From QPIN01 sp964399475 (GTDB taxonomy: Bacteria; Pseudomonadota; Gammaproteobacteria; Methylococcales; Methylomonadaceae): a stretch of 8,182 bases of DNA. Positions 1-6,588 of this stretch are shown here, piece by piece (position 1 is the stretch's first letter; every line of letters starts with the position of its first letter). The stretch is taken from the NCBI GenBank assembly GCA_964399475.1, contig CAYNRB010000145.1, positions 1 through 8,182 of the forward strand, read 5' to 3'. Below the pieces are notes generated by a model that worked only from the letters and a program-made list of their open reading frames with translations, was not told where the DNA came from and made no database searches. The position numbers and the translations under genes were made by a program.

Positions 1-51
1 TCAAGTTATTGATTTACAAGAAATGTGTCAAAAATAGTCACGAAGATGGGT
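1..51. other. Left-edge sequence, no gene seen
   Basis: No coding region or RNA gene is recognised here. The stretch ends at the TAA that flanks element E1. It could be the remaining left part of the older element whose right half lies at 216-266, but it shows none of that family's conserved modules, so this is only a possibility. Confidence 0.4.
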
Positions 52-54
52 TAA

Positions 55-212
55 GGTGGTTTCCAACAATAAATAGTCCAAACTTTCTTGTCTTTTTGTT
101 CCTGATCAAACAATCTCAATCGTTACGTAGAATAACTATGCGCCTCTTGAGATTGTTTAATCAGAAACAAAAATCCTACGCAATTCTGGCATATTTATTG
201 TTGGAAACCACC
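55..212 (+). mobile_element. Palindromic MITE-like element E1 (158 bp)
   Basis: The element is a nested long inverted repeat. Its outer arms, 55-75 and 192-212, are a perfect 21-bp inverted repeat beginning GGTGGTTTCC. The inner arms, 102-119 and 147-164, pair over 18 positions with one mismatch. The apical segment 122-144 (GTTACGTAG...CTATGCGCC) is shared with E3 and E4. The flanking module CTTGTCTTTTTGTTC (87-101) and the module AAACAAAAATCC on the other side are also shared with the other copies. Direct TAA repeats flank it at 52-54 and 213-215, which fits a 3-bp target duplication. It encodes no protein; a 68-codon open frame across it is an artefact of the palindrome. A transposase acting in trans is inferred, and none is seen in the window. 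Confidence 0.85.
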
Positions 213-215
213 TAA

Positions 216-266
216 AGACAGACAAAAAGACCAGCAAGATTGGATGATTATTTTTTTCTATCTCCC
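216..266 (-). mobile_element. Right half of an E3-like palindromic element
   Basis: This stretch closely matches the right end of E3 (about 1435-1484). Both contain AAAAAGACCAGCAAGATTG, then ATGATTATTTTTTT and a final ATCTCCC. TTA follows at 267-269, compatible with a TNA-type flank. The matching left half is not present next to it. Element E1 lies immediately to the left, so E1 probably inserted into, or beside, an older truncated copy. The orientation is assigned by analogy with E3. Confidence 0.65.
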
Positions 267-290
267 TTAGTTCACAATCTTTACTAATGC

Positions 291-318
291 TTGGCTAACA
301 ACTGGAGTCTTCTGTAAT
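291..318 (+). promoter_or_regulatory. Candidate sigma70 promoter for the alkyltransferase gene
   Basis: TTGGCT (291-296) and TGTAAT (313-318) are 16 nt apart, a reasonable -35/-10 match about 50 nt upstream of the TTG start. An alternative -10 lies nearer the gene around TTGTATAGG. No Ada-box was recognised. The call rests on the motif match alone. Confidence 0.35.
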
Positions 319-358
319 ACCATTTCTACAATTACTTATTTTGTATAGGAATACAATC

Positions 359-372
359 AGGAGAATTGCTTG
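359..372 (+). promoter_or_regulatory. Ribosome binding site deciding a TTG start
   Basis: AGGAG at 359-363 lies 6 nt before the TTG at 370-372. This good spacing supports TTG rather than the GTG five codons later as the initiation codon. Confidence 0.6.
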
Positions 373-1206
373 AATTCAAATCATGTGCAAATCACCCAAA
401 TAATAGATATTATTAATCAAAATCCTTTGAACCCACTTGATCCAGATAAAATTGCATCGAAATTAGGCTTAAACTCAAGCCATATTCAGGATTTTTTGTA
501 CGAATGGGCAGGAGTCACATTTCAACAGTTCTTGGAATTATTAACAGAAGATTATTTTAAACAACGACTTATCAAACCTAGTAAAACGATAGAAAATAGT
601 TTTTCTAATCAGAATATTTTAAAAAACCAACCTACTAAGTTGAAAGCTATAACATGTAGCCAAACGAAACATCCCCCAGACATTTCAAAAATTTACTACA
701 GCACAATTCCAAGTCCATTTGGATATGCCTTTATCGCCATCCTAGAGGATAAAATTTGTCATTTATCCTTCATTTATATTAAAAATCCAGACAAAAACAT
801 TAACTCATTAAGAAAAAAATGGCCTAAAGCTGATTTAACTGAATCTACCGATCAAATCAAACAATTTAGCCGGACGCTTTTTATTGATCCAGCTAATACA
901 AAGTTTTCTTTAGTTGTAAAAGGAACTGATTTCCAATATAAAGTATGGAATTTCTTACTGCTTATTCCTCGAGGAAAACTATACTCTTATGGACAAGTCG
1001 CTAGTGCTATTGGATGCCCCACAGCATCAAGGGCAGTTGCAAATGCCATAGGTGCCAATCCGATAGCCTACTTAATTCCCTGCCATCGCGTGATTCGCAG
1101 TTCGGGCGCTTTGGGTGGGTATCACTGGGGAGTTGTTTGTAAACAGGCAATCCTTGCCTGGGAATTTGCCAAGGATTTTGAATTTAAGAACCATACCACG
1201 GACTAA
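370..1206 (+). CDS. ogt: O6-alkylguanine-DNA alkyltransferase with AraC-like N-terminus
   Basis: This 278-residue protein removes methyl groups from O6-methylguanine by irreversible transfer to its own cysteine. Residues about 6-70 resemble the AraC/Ada helix-turn-helix region (DPDKIASKLGLNSSHIQDF, then GVTFQQFLELLTEDYFKQRL). The second helix-turn-helix expected before the catalytic domain is not recognisable, being replaced by a low-complexity Asn/Lys/Gln linker (about 72-107). The alkyltransferase fold runs from about 109 to 266. It carries the active-site motif IPCHRV with nucleophile C238, the likely arginine finger R221 in SRAVANAIG, Y207 in YSYGQVA and N230. The zinc-binding N-terminal phosphotriester domain of E. 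coli Ada is absent, so an Ada-like methylation switch is unlikely; whether it still binds DNA as a regulator is unknown. Its TAA stop codon is also the left target repeat of element E2. Alternative name: Ada-type methyltransferase. Confidence 0.9.
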   Translation: MNSNHVQITQIIDIINQNPLNPLDPDKIASKLGLNSSHIQDFLYEWAGVTFQQFLELLTEDYFKQRLIKPSKTIENSFSNQNILKNQPTKLKAITCSQTKHPPDISKIYYSTIPSPFGYAFIAILEDKICHLSFIYIKNPDKNINSLRKKWPKADLTESTDQIKQFSRTLFIDPANTKFSLVVKGTDFQYKVWNFLLLIPRGKLYSYGQVASAIGCPTASRAVANAIGANPIAYLIPCHRVIRSSGALGGYHWGVVCKQAILAWEFAKDFEFKNHTTD

Positions 1207-1322
1207 GGAGTGAGGATTTAATAATATACGAAAGTTTGACGCAGGATTTTTGTTTGTCTTCAAGGCGTAGAAGACGGACAAAAAGACAAGTCAAAATTCG
1301 CATATTATTAAATCCTCGCTCC
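1207..1322 (-). mobile_element. Palindromic MITE-like element E2 (116 bp, no apical hairpin)
   Basis: The outer arms start GGAGTGAGGATTTAATAATA at 1207 and end with the complement at 1322, and they nearly match those of E4. The conserved modules are present: GCAGGATTTTTGTTTGTCTTC (1241-1261) and GACGGACAAAAAGACAAGTC (1273-1292). The variable inner arm and the conserved apical segment of the other copies are missing, leaving only an 8-nt loop (AAGGCGTA, 1262-1269). TAA flanks it at 1204-1206, which is the stop codon of the alkyltransferase gene, and at 1323-1325, which it shares with E3. It could act as a transcription terminator for the upstream gene; that is inference from hairpin strength only. 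Confidence 0.85.
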
Positions 1323-1325
1323 TAA

Positions 1326-1484
1326 GGAAGCTAGAAATAAATAATCATCCATTATTGGGCAGGATTTTTGTTTGTCTTCGATCGTGCAGCAATAGGCGCA
1401 TAGCAGGCTATGTAACTGTTGCTGCACGATCGAAGACGGATAAAAAGACCAGCAAGATTGAATGATTATTTTTTTTCATCTCCC
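1326..1484 (-). mobile_element. Palindromic MITE-like element E3 (159 bp)
   Basis: The outer arms are imperfect: GGAAGCTAG... at 1326 against the complement ending CATCTCCC at 1484, with an AT-rich core of ATAATCAT. The inner arms, 1377-1394 and 1417-1434, pair at 17 of 18 positions. The apical segment 1395-1416 is the reverse complement of that in E4 with one difference (GTTACATAG instead of GTTACGTAG). TAA flanks it at 1323-1325 and 1485-1487. The right end carries a run of eight T after GATTA, so the hairpin plus T-tract could stop transcription on the plus strand. It is in the opposite orientation to E1 and E4. Confidence 0.85.
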
Positions 1485-1545
1485 TAAACATAAATTTGAT
1501 TCGCATTCCAGCGACTTATCCCAACAAATTCCTTTCACTTTAGTC

Positions 1546-1551
1546 TATAAT
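1546..1551 (+). promoter_or_regulatory. -10 box (TATAAT) of the probable mepM-anmK promoter
   Basis: A perfect TATAAT lies about 65 nt upstream of the GTG start of mepM. No convincing -35 hexamer stands 16-18 nt upstream (the sequence there is AACAAA), so an activator or an extended upstream element may be needed. The region 1488-1616 holds no other recognised feature. Confidence 0.5.
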
Positions 1552-1616
1552 TGAATGTTTAAACTAATCATTTTTAATTGTTTAGTACTTAAACTCGTTA
1601 CATAATCTCAAGTCTC

Positions 1617-2939
1617 GTGAAGAAAAAATCATCCAAATCGTTAGTTTTATGCATTAGCACGGCTATTGTTGCCACTACAAGCTATGCTCTCATTTCACCC
1701 AATAATTCTGACACTGATAATGCACCTATAGTAGTTTCAGCAGTTCAAGCTGAACAAACATCTGTCATTATTAGCCCCCCAGTTATACAAAAACCGGTTA
1801 TTCAACTAGAAGAAACACCTGAACCTGAACCCGAATTCAACACCTTGGTTCATGAAATAAAGAATGGAGAAAGCCTTTCAACTATTTTTTCACAACTTGA
1901 TTTAAGTAAAACTGAATTACATCATATCGTTCATGCCAATAAACTGGGACAACAATTTGCTTCAATTTCCCCCGGCAAAAAACTGATTGCAGAGACTAAC
2001 TCAGAAGGTCAGCTTCAACAACTAATTTATCAGAAAAATTCAATCGATACACTGAAAGCCACTCGAACAGATGATTCTTTTTCTGTGGAAATGATTAGCA
2101 AGCCTATCGCAACAAAAATAACCAGTGCTCAAGCCACTATCAATTCTTCATTGTTTCTTGATGCCAAAGATGCTGGACTTTCCGACAAACTGATTATGCA
2201 ACTGGCTGATATTTTTGCCTGGGATATTGATTTTGCACTGAGTTTACGAAAAGGCGATTTATTTACACTCGTTTACGAAGAGTTATTTGTTGATGGCAAA
2301 AAAATTGATACGGGTAATATTATCTCGGCTGAATTTGTTAATCATGGACAGGCTTTTACTGCGGTCAGGTTTGAAGATAAAAAAGGTAACTCAAGTTATT
2401 TCACGCCGGAAGGCAAAAGCATGCGTAAAACCTTTTTGCGCACACCGGTTGATTTTGCTCGAATTAGCTCTCGTTTCAACTTACGAAGAAAACACCCAAT
2501 TTTAAACAGAATTCGCGCACATAAAGGCGTCGATTATGCCGCAAGGTCAGGAACACCCATCAAAACAACGGGTGATGGAAAAATAGTATATCGGGGTCGC
2601 AAAGGTGGCTATGGCAGAGTCGTCATTGTTCAGCACGGACAAAAATACAATACCCTGTATGCACACATGTCTAATTATAAAAGAGGACAAAAAGTAGGCA
2701 GTCATGTTAAACAAGGCCAAGTGATCGGCTTTGTTGGCAAATCAGGTTTGGCAACTGGGCCACATCTGCATTATGAATTTAGGGTTAATGGCGTACATAG
2801 AAACCCTTTGACTGTTAAATTGCCTCATGCGAAACCCATTAAAAAATCGTTATTAGCGGAATTCAAACAGCAGACTCAACCTCTTATCACTCAACTCAAC
2901 AAAATTAAAGCAAATAACTTGCTGGCTCAAAATCTCTAA
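1617..2939 (+). CDS. mepM: Murein DD-endopeptidase, M23 family (MepM-like)
   Basis: This 440-residue zinc peptidase cleaves peptide cross-links in peptidoglycan and acts in the periplasm, probably anchored in the inner membrane. An N-terminal KKKSSK segment followed by a hydrophobic stretch (about 8-27) is a signal-anchor or signal peptide. A Pro/Glu-rich spacer (about 52-73) precedes a LysM/OapA-like domain (about 76-125, HEIKNGESLSTIF...). A middle domain (about 150-265) leads to the M23 LytM domain (about 283-405). Metal ligands are H302 and D306 in HKGVDYAA and H385 in GPHLHYEF, with catalytic H350 (LYAHMS) and H383. Its length equals that of E. coli MepM. The GTG start is chosen because it directly precedes the basic n-region; no clear Shine-Dalgarno is seen. 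It is followed after 4 nt by anmK, so both are probably co-transcribed. Confidence 0.93.
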   Translation: MKKKSSKSLVLCISTAIVATTSYALISPNNSDTDNAPIVVSAVQAEQTSVIISPPVIQKPVIQLEETPEPEPEFNTLVHEIKNGESLSTIFSQLDLSKTELHHIVHANKLGQQFASISPGKKLIAETNSEGQLQQLIYQKNSIDTLKATRTDDSFSVEMISKPIATKITSAQATINSSLFLDAKDAGLSDKLIMQLADIFAWDIDFALSLRKGDLFTLVYEELFVDGKKIDTGNIISAEFVNHGQAFTAVRFEDKKGNSSYFTPEGKSMRKTFLRTPVDFARISSRFNLRRKHPILNRIRAHKGVDYAARSGTPIKTTGDGKIVYRGRKGGYGRVVIVQHGQKYNTLYAHMSNYKRGQKVGSHVKQGQVIGFVGKSGLATGPHLHYEFRVNGVHRNPLTVKLPHAKPIKKSLLAEFKQQTQPLITQLNKIKANNLLAQNL

Positions 2940-2943
2940 TAAA

Positions 2944-4077
2944 ATGTCTGAGCTGACTATTGGATTAATGTCTGGCACCAGCGTTGATGGCATTGATGCA
3001 GCATTAGTCGAGTTTAAAGAAAATCAGATCCATTTGATTGAGTTTGAATATTTTCCTTTTTCAGACTCAATCAGACAAGCTATTCAGTCCTTATCACAAC
3101 CTACCGACCCTGTTTTCTTAAAGGAATATGGCGAATGCGATACTCGACTCGGCCATTGTTTTGCTAAAGCATGCATCCAGTTGTTAGAAAAAGCAAACTG
3201 TTCAAATTCTGCAATCACAGCTATCGGCTGTCATGGACAAACCATTTACCATGCAGCTGAATTATCATCCCCTTTTTCGCTACAAATTGGCGACCCTAAT
3301 ATTATTGCAGAGCAAACCGGCATTACTACCGTTGCTGATTTTCGAAGAAGAGATATTGCTTTAGGGGGACAAGGCGCTCCGCTAGTTCCTGCTTTTCACC
3401 AAGCCATTTTCAGTAATACTTTTGATTTAGCTCGGCAACATATTTGCATTGTTAATATTGGCGGAATTGCTAACATTACTTATTTATGCGCTGAAAAAAC
3501 CATTGGTTTTGATACAGGTCCTGGAAATACCCTGATGGATTACTGGGTTCAACAACATTTAAAGATTACCTATGATAAAAATGGGGACTGGGCTAAAACA
3601 GGCATAATCAACCCGCAATTAGTCAATCAATTTAAACAAGACCCCTATTTCCAGCTTGATGCACCCAAAAGTACCGGCAAAGAATATTTTTCCTCGAATT
3701 GGCTAGCCGAGCAGATAAATCCATTCGCGGATCTGCCTCCAGAAAACATACAAGCCAGTCTGTGCCAATTAACGGCCGATACCCTTACCGAAGCGATTCA
3801 GCAATATGCTCCACTCACAGAGCAGATTCTTATTTGCGGAGGTGGAATACATAATGCTTTTTTGATAGAGCTAATCAGAAATAATTTATCCCAGCCTGTC
3901 TCTTCAACCGCAGACTTTGGAATTAACCCTGATCATGTTGAAGCGATGGCATTTGCCTGGTTAGCCAGACAAACCATGAACAACCTTTCTGGAAACCTTA
4001 CTGAAGTAACAGGCGCAAAAACGCCTGCAATTCTTGGGGGGATTTATCCGGGTATAAATGGTTTACATAGAAAATGA
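2944..4077 (+). CDS. anmK: Anhydro-N-acetylmuramic acid kinase
   Basis: AnmK phosphorylates and opens 1,6-anhydro-MurNAc released during murein turnover, giving MurNAc-6-phosphate for cytoplasmic cell-wall recycling. The 377-residue protein is of normal family length. Visible motifs in order are LMSGTSVDGIDAALVEF (8-24), the phosphate-binding GTSxDG; GCHGQTIYH (95-103); TVADFRRRDIALGGQGAPLV (129-148); NIGGIANITYL (171-181); GFDTGPGNTLMDYW (188-201), with the probable catalytic base D190; LICGGGIHN (296-304), the ATP-site glycines; and DHVEAMAFAWLA (330-341). It begins 4 nt after the mepM stop without an obvious Shine-Dalgarno, suggesting translational coupling with the endopeptidase that feeds the same pathway. 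Its 3' end overlaps convergent erpA by 15 bp. Confidence 0.96.
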   Translation: MSELTIGLMSGTSVDGIDAALVEFKENQIHLIEFEYFPFSDSIRQAIQSLSQPTDPVFLKEYGECDTRLGHCFAKACIQLLEKANCSNSAITAIGCHGQTIYHAAELSSPFSLQIGDPNIIAEQTGITTVADFRRRDIALGGQGAPLVPAFHQAIFSNTFDLARQHICIVNIGGIANITYLCAEKTIGFDTGPGNTLMDYWVQQHLKITYDKNGDWAKTGIINPQLVNQFKQDPYFQLDAPKSTGKEYFSSNWLAEQINPFADLPPENIQASLCQLTADTLTEAIQQYAPLTEQILICGGGIHNAFLIELIRNNLSQPVSSTADFGINPDHVEAMAFAWLARQTMNNLSGNLTEVTGAKTPAILGGIYPGINGLHRK

Positions 4078-4404
4078 AGAACCACAACCACAGGTAGAAC
4101 TAGCATTTGGATTGCGGATAACAAATTGAGCGCCTGTCAGATCTTCTTTATAGTCTATTTCAGCCCCATTTAAATATTGAATACTCATCGAGTCAATTAA
4201 AACGGTCACCCCGTCATTTTCAACCTGTGTATCATCTTCATTGATTTCTTCATCAAAAGTAAAACCATATTGAAACCCCGAACAACCACCACCAGAGATA
4301 TAAACCCTTAGTTTCAAGTTATCGTTTCCTTCTTCGGTAATTAACGCACCTACTTTTTTTGCAGCGTTATCGGTAAAAATAATTGGTTCAGCCATACTTA
4401 TCAT
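4063..4404 (-). CDS. erpA: Iron-sulfur cluster insertion protein ErpA
   Basis: ErpA is an A-type carrier that receives Fe-S clusters from the assembly scaffold and delivers them to apo-enzymes, including those of isoprenoid synthesis. The 113-residue protein has the HesB/IscA fold with the three ligand cysteines C41 (GGGCSGFQYGF), C105 and C107 (STCGCGSSFSM at the C-terminus). The ErpA-type pattern NPNASSTCGCGSSF and the E-rich stretch FDEEINEDD separate it from IscA. A second in-frame ATG three codons downstream (protein MAEPII...) is an equally good start, and a short GGA lies just before the first. It lies 58 nt downstream of argC on the same strand and may be co-transcribed. No terminator hairpin is evident between it and convergent anmK. 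Confidence 0.96.
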   Translation of the reverse strand: MISMAEPIIFTDNAAKKVGALITEEGNDNLKLRVYISGGGCSGFQYGFTFDEEINEDDTQVENDGVTVLIDSMSIQYLNGAEIDYKEDLTGAQFVIRNPNASSTCGCGSSFSM

Positions 4405-4462
4405 TTTCCAGCAAAGAATTAAAGCTTGATTATGTCAATACCTAGTATTTTAGTCAAGAATT

Positions 4463-5494
4463 TTAAGGATACAAGGCAACGGTTGTCAATCCCTGTATTT
4501 CATTCAATCCAAACATGATATTCATATTTTGTACGGCTTGCCCGGCGGCACCTTTGACCAAATTATCTATGACCGATAAAACGACAATCGTGCCACTCCC
4601 TTGTGGCTGGTGTATTGCAATCTGGCATTTATTACTGCCGCGAACATTTCGCGTATCGGGATGCGCCCCTTGTGGTAATACATCAACAAACAATTCATGT
4701 TCATAACGCTGTTCAAATAATGTCTGAACCTGGCTCACATCTGCAGTAATTTTTCCATACAAGGTCGCATGAATTCCACGAATCATCGGTGTTAAATGCG
4801 GTACAAAAGTTAAACCTATTGATTGCTTACTAATCTTTTCTAAACCTTGAACAATTTCAGGTAGATGTCGGTGTCCAGCCACAGCATAGGCCTTAAAACT
4901 CTCTCCCACTTCACTCATCAGTGCAGAAACTTGGGCTTTGCGCCCTGCCCCACTCACACCTGATTTTACATCAGCAATTAAATGAGAAAAATCAATCAAT
5001 TTATTTTCAATTAATGGTAAGAAACCCAGTTGTACTGCTGTAGGATAACAACCAGGACAAGCCAAAAGTTGGGTTTGCTTTATCGCTTCACGATTGATTT
5101 CAGGCAATCCATACACTGCCTGACTCATTAAATCTGGACAGGCGTGCTTCATTCCATACCATTTAGACCATTCCTTATCATCTTGAATTCTAAAATCAGC
5201 TGATAAATCTATCACCTTGACATTTTGTTTTAGCAATTGCTCAGCCATCAGCATTGCAGTGCCATTAGGTGTTGCAAAAAAAACCACATCGCAATCACTT
5301 AAAGATTCCACATTCGGTTCAGTAAAAACCACATCACATAAACCACGTAAATTCGGATATAAAGCATCAACACGTTGTCCTGCATCAGAACGTGAGGTGA
5401 CTACCTCAACCTGTACCTCATAATGTAATGCTAGAATACGTAACAGTTCAACACCTGTGTATCCAGTTCCTCCAACAATGCCTACGTGAATCAT
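4463..5494 (-). CDS. argC: N-acetyl-gamma-glutamyl-phosphate reductase
   Basis: ArgC catalyses the NADPH-dependent reduction of N-acetylglutamyl-5-phosphate to the semialdehyde, the third step of arginine biosynthesis, in the cytoplasm. The 343-residue protein has the dinucleotide-binding motif GIVGGTGYTGVELLRIL (5-21), the FATPNG segment (73-78), IDLSADFR (95-102), the active-site ACPGCYPTA with nucleophile C149, SGVSGAGR (178-185), and the general base H210 in GHRHLPEI. This is the short, type 1 ArgC. An AAGG about 10 nt before the ATG is a modest Shine-Dalgarno. It is transcribed divergently from the quinone oxidoreductase gene and lies upstream of erpA. No ARG-box operator was recognised in the upstream region. 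Confidence 0.97.
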   Translation of the reverse strand: MIHVGIVGGTGYTGVELLRILALHYEVQVEVVTSRSDAGQRVDALYPNLRGLCDVVFTEPNVESLSDCDVVFFATPNGTAMLMAEQLLKQNVKVIDLSADFRIQDDKEWSKWYGMKHACPDLMSQAVYGLPEINREAIKQTQLLACPGCYPTAVQLGFLPLIENKLIDFSHLIADVKSGVSGAGRKAQVSALMSEVGESFKAYAVAGHRHLPEIVQGLEKISKQSIGLTFVPHLTPMIRGIHATLYGKITADVSQVQTLFEQRYEHELFVDVLPQGAHPDTRNVRGSNKCQIAIHQPQGSGTIVVLSVIDNLVKGAAGQAVQNMNIMFGLNEIQGLTTVALYP

Positions 5495-5530
5495 GTGATT
5501 ATTACCTTAACTTATACTGAAAACGACACT

Positions 5531-5536
5531 ATCATA
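5531..5536 (-). promoter_or_regulatory. Candidate -10 box for argC (TATGAT)
   Basis: TATGAT on the minus strand lies about 37 nt upstream of the argC start in the 82-bp divergent gap to the oxidoreductase gene. A good -35 at 17 nt spacing was not found. No convincing promoter for the plus-strand gene was seen in the same gap. Confidence 0.3.
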
Positions 5537-5576
5537 CCTGTAATGATTCTCTAATCTACTATTTTTCTAGAATACT

Positions 5577-6560
5577 ATGCTTGCCATTGAAATTAATAAT
5601 TCCAGACTACAGTTAACTGATCGCCCTATTCCAGAAGTATCAGATTCTGAAATACTCATCAAGGTTTTTGCCAGTGGCGTCAATCGTCCGGATATTATGC
5701 AATGCCAGGGAATATATCCACCGCCACCAGGCGCTTCAGATATTCCAGGACTTGAGGTCTCTGGTACAGTGAGTCAAGTAGGCAGTCGCGTCACAAAATT
5801 TAAGTTTGGGGATCAAGTTTGCGCTTTAGTCACGGGCGGTGGCTATTCTGAGTATTGCCTTGCTGATGCTGAGTTATGTCTCCCCATTCCGGAAGGATTT
5901 AGCTATAGTCAAGCAGCAGCACTACCCGAAACTTTTTTTACTGTCTGGAGTAATCTTTTTGACCGTGCCCGTCTAAAAAAGAATGAAACCCTATTGATAC
6001 ATGGCGGAACTAGCGGAATAGGCACAACCGCCATACAAATGGCAAAAGCTATAGGGGCAATAGTATTTGTTACTGCGGGTTCAACTAAAAAATGTAACTT
6101 CTGTTCTGAACTAGGTGCTTACACAAGCATCAATTATAAAGAAGAAGATTTTGTTTCCGAGATAAAAAAACTAACCCGAGACCAGGGAGTTGATGTCATT
6201 CTGGATATGATAGGCGGCGATTATTTCCCTCGGAATCTGGCCTGCATGAATTATGATGCCCGCCTCATCCAAATAGCATCACAAAACGGCTCTATTGCTG
6301 AAGTTAACCTTCTTTCCATTATGCTTAAACGACTAACAATTACTGGCTCCACTTTAAGAGCCAGAGAAGTTGACTTTAAAAGTAAAATTGCCAAACAGTT
6401 GCTCAAAAAAATATGGCCGAAATTGGAATCTGGTGAAATAAAACCCGTTATACACACCACATTCCCACTTACAGGGGCTAATGAAGCACATAAACTGATG
6501 GAAAGCAGTCTACATATCGGAAAAATTATTTTGACAATCGATCATGAAATGATAAATTAA
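5577..6560 (+). CDS. NAD(P)H quinone oxidoreductase, PIG3-type, zinc-free MDR family
   Basis: This 327-residue cytoplasmic enzyme belongs to the zinc-free medium-chain dehydrogenase/reductase family that reduces quinones with NADPH. The N-terminal GroES-like domain carries ASGVNRPDIMQCQGIYPPPP (32-51) and IPGLEVSGTVSQVG (56-69), typical of the PIG3 subgroup. The Rossmann domain has the cofactor motif IHGGTSGIGTTAIQMAK (141-157) and later DMIGGDYF (210-217). Structural-zinc cysteines are not arranged as in alcohol dehydrogenases. The C-terminus PVIHTTFPLTGANEAHKLMESSLHIGKIIL is standard, so the gene looks intact and full length. The ATG has only a weak ribosome site. A broken threonine-aldolase-like gene starts 28 nt downstream and may once have formed an operon with it. 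The physiological substrate is not known from sequence. Confidence 0.93.
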   Translation: MLAIEINNSRLQLTDRPIPEVSDSEILIKVFASGVNRPDIMQCQGIYPPPPGASDIPGLEVSGTVSQVGSRVTKFKFGDQVCALVTGGGYSEYCLADAELCLPIPEGFSYSQAAALPETFFTVWSNLFDRARLKKNETLLIHGGTSGIGTTAIQMAKAIGAIVFVTAGSTKKCNFCSELGAYTSINYKEEDFVSEIKKLTRDQGVDVILDMIGGDYFPRNLACMNYDARLIQIASQNGSIAEVNLLSIMLKRLTITGSTLRAREVDFKSKIAKQLLKKIWPKLESGEIKPVIHTTFPLTGANEAHKLMESSLHIGKIILTIDHEMIN

Positions 6561-6588
6561 TTGTTTCTACTCTTCCAATAAATTAATC

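Noticed and set aside
55..212. Integron attC sites or a cassette array
   Set aside because: The palindromes lack the GTTRRRY/RYYYAAC core arrangement, no integrase is present, and TAA duplications fit transposition instead.
9..215. 68-codon open frame at the left edge
   Set aside because: It runs through both arms of palindrome E1, has no ribosome site and no protein-like composition. It is a by-product of the element.
1207..1484. CRISPR array or other spaced repeat array
   Set aside because: The two elements are full palindromes in tandem with no regular short repeats or unique spacers, and no cas genes are seen.
4515..4706. Plus-strand open frames inside argC (also 5217-5423)
   Set aside because: They are antisense shadows of a complete argC with all catalytic motifs.
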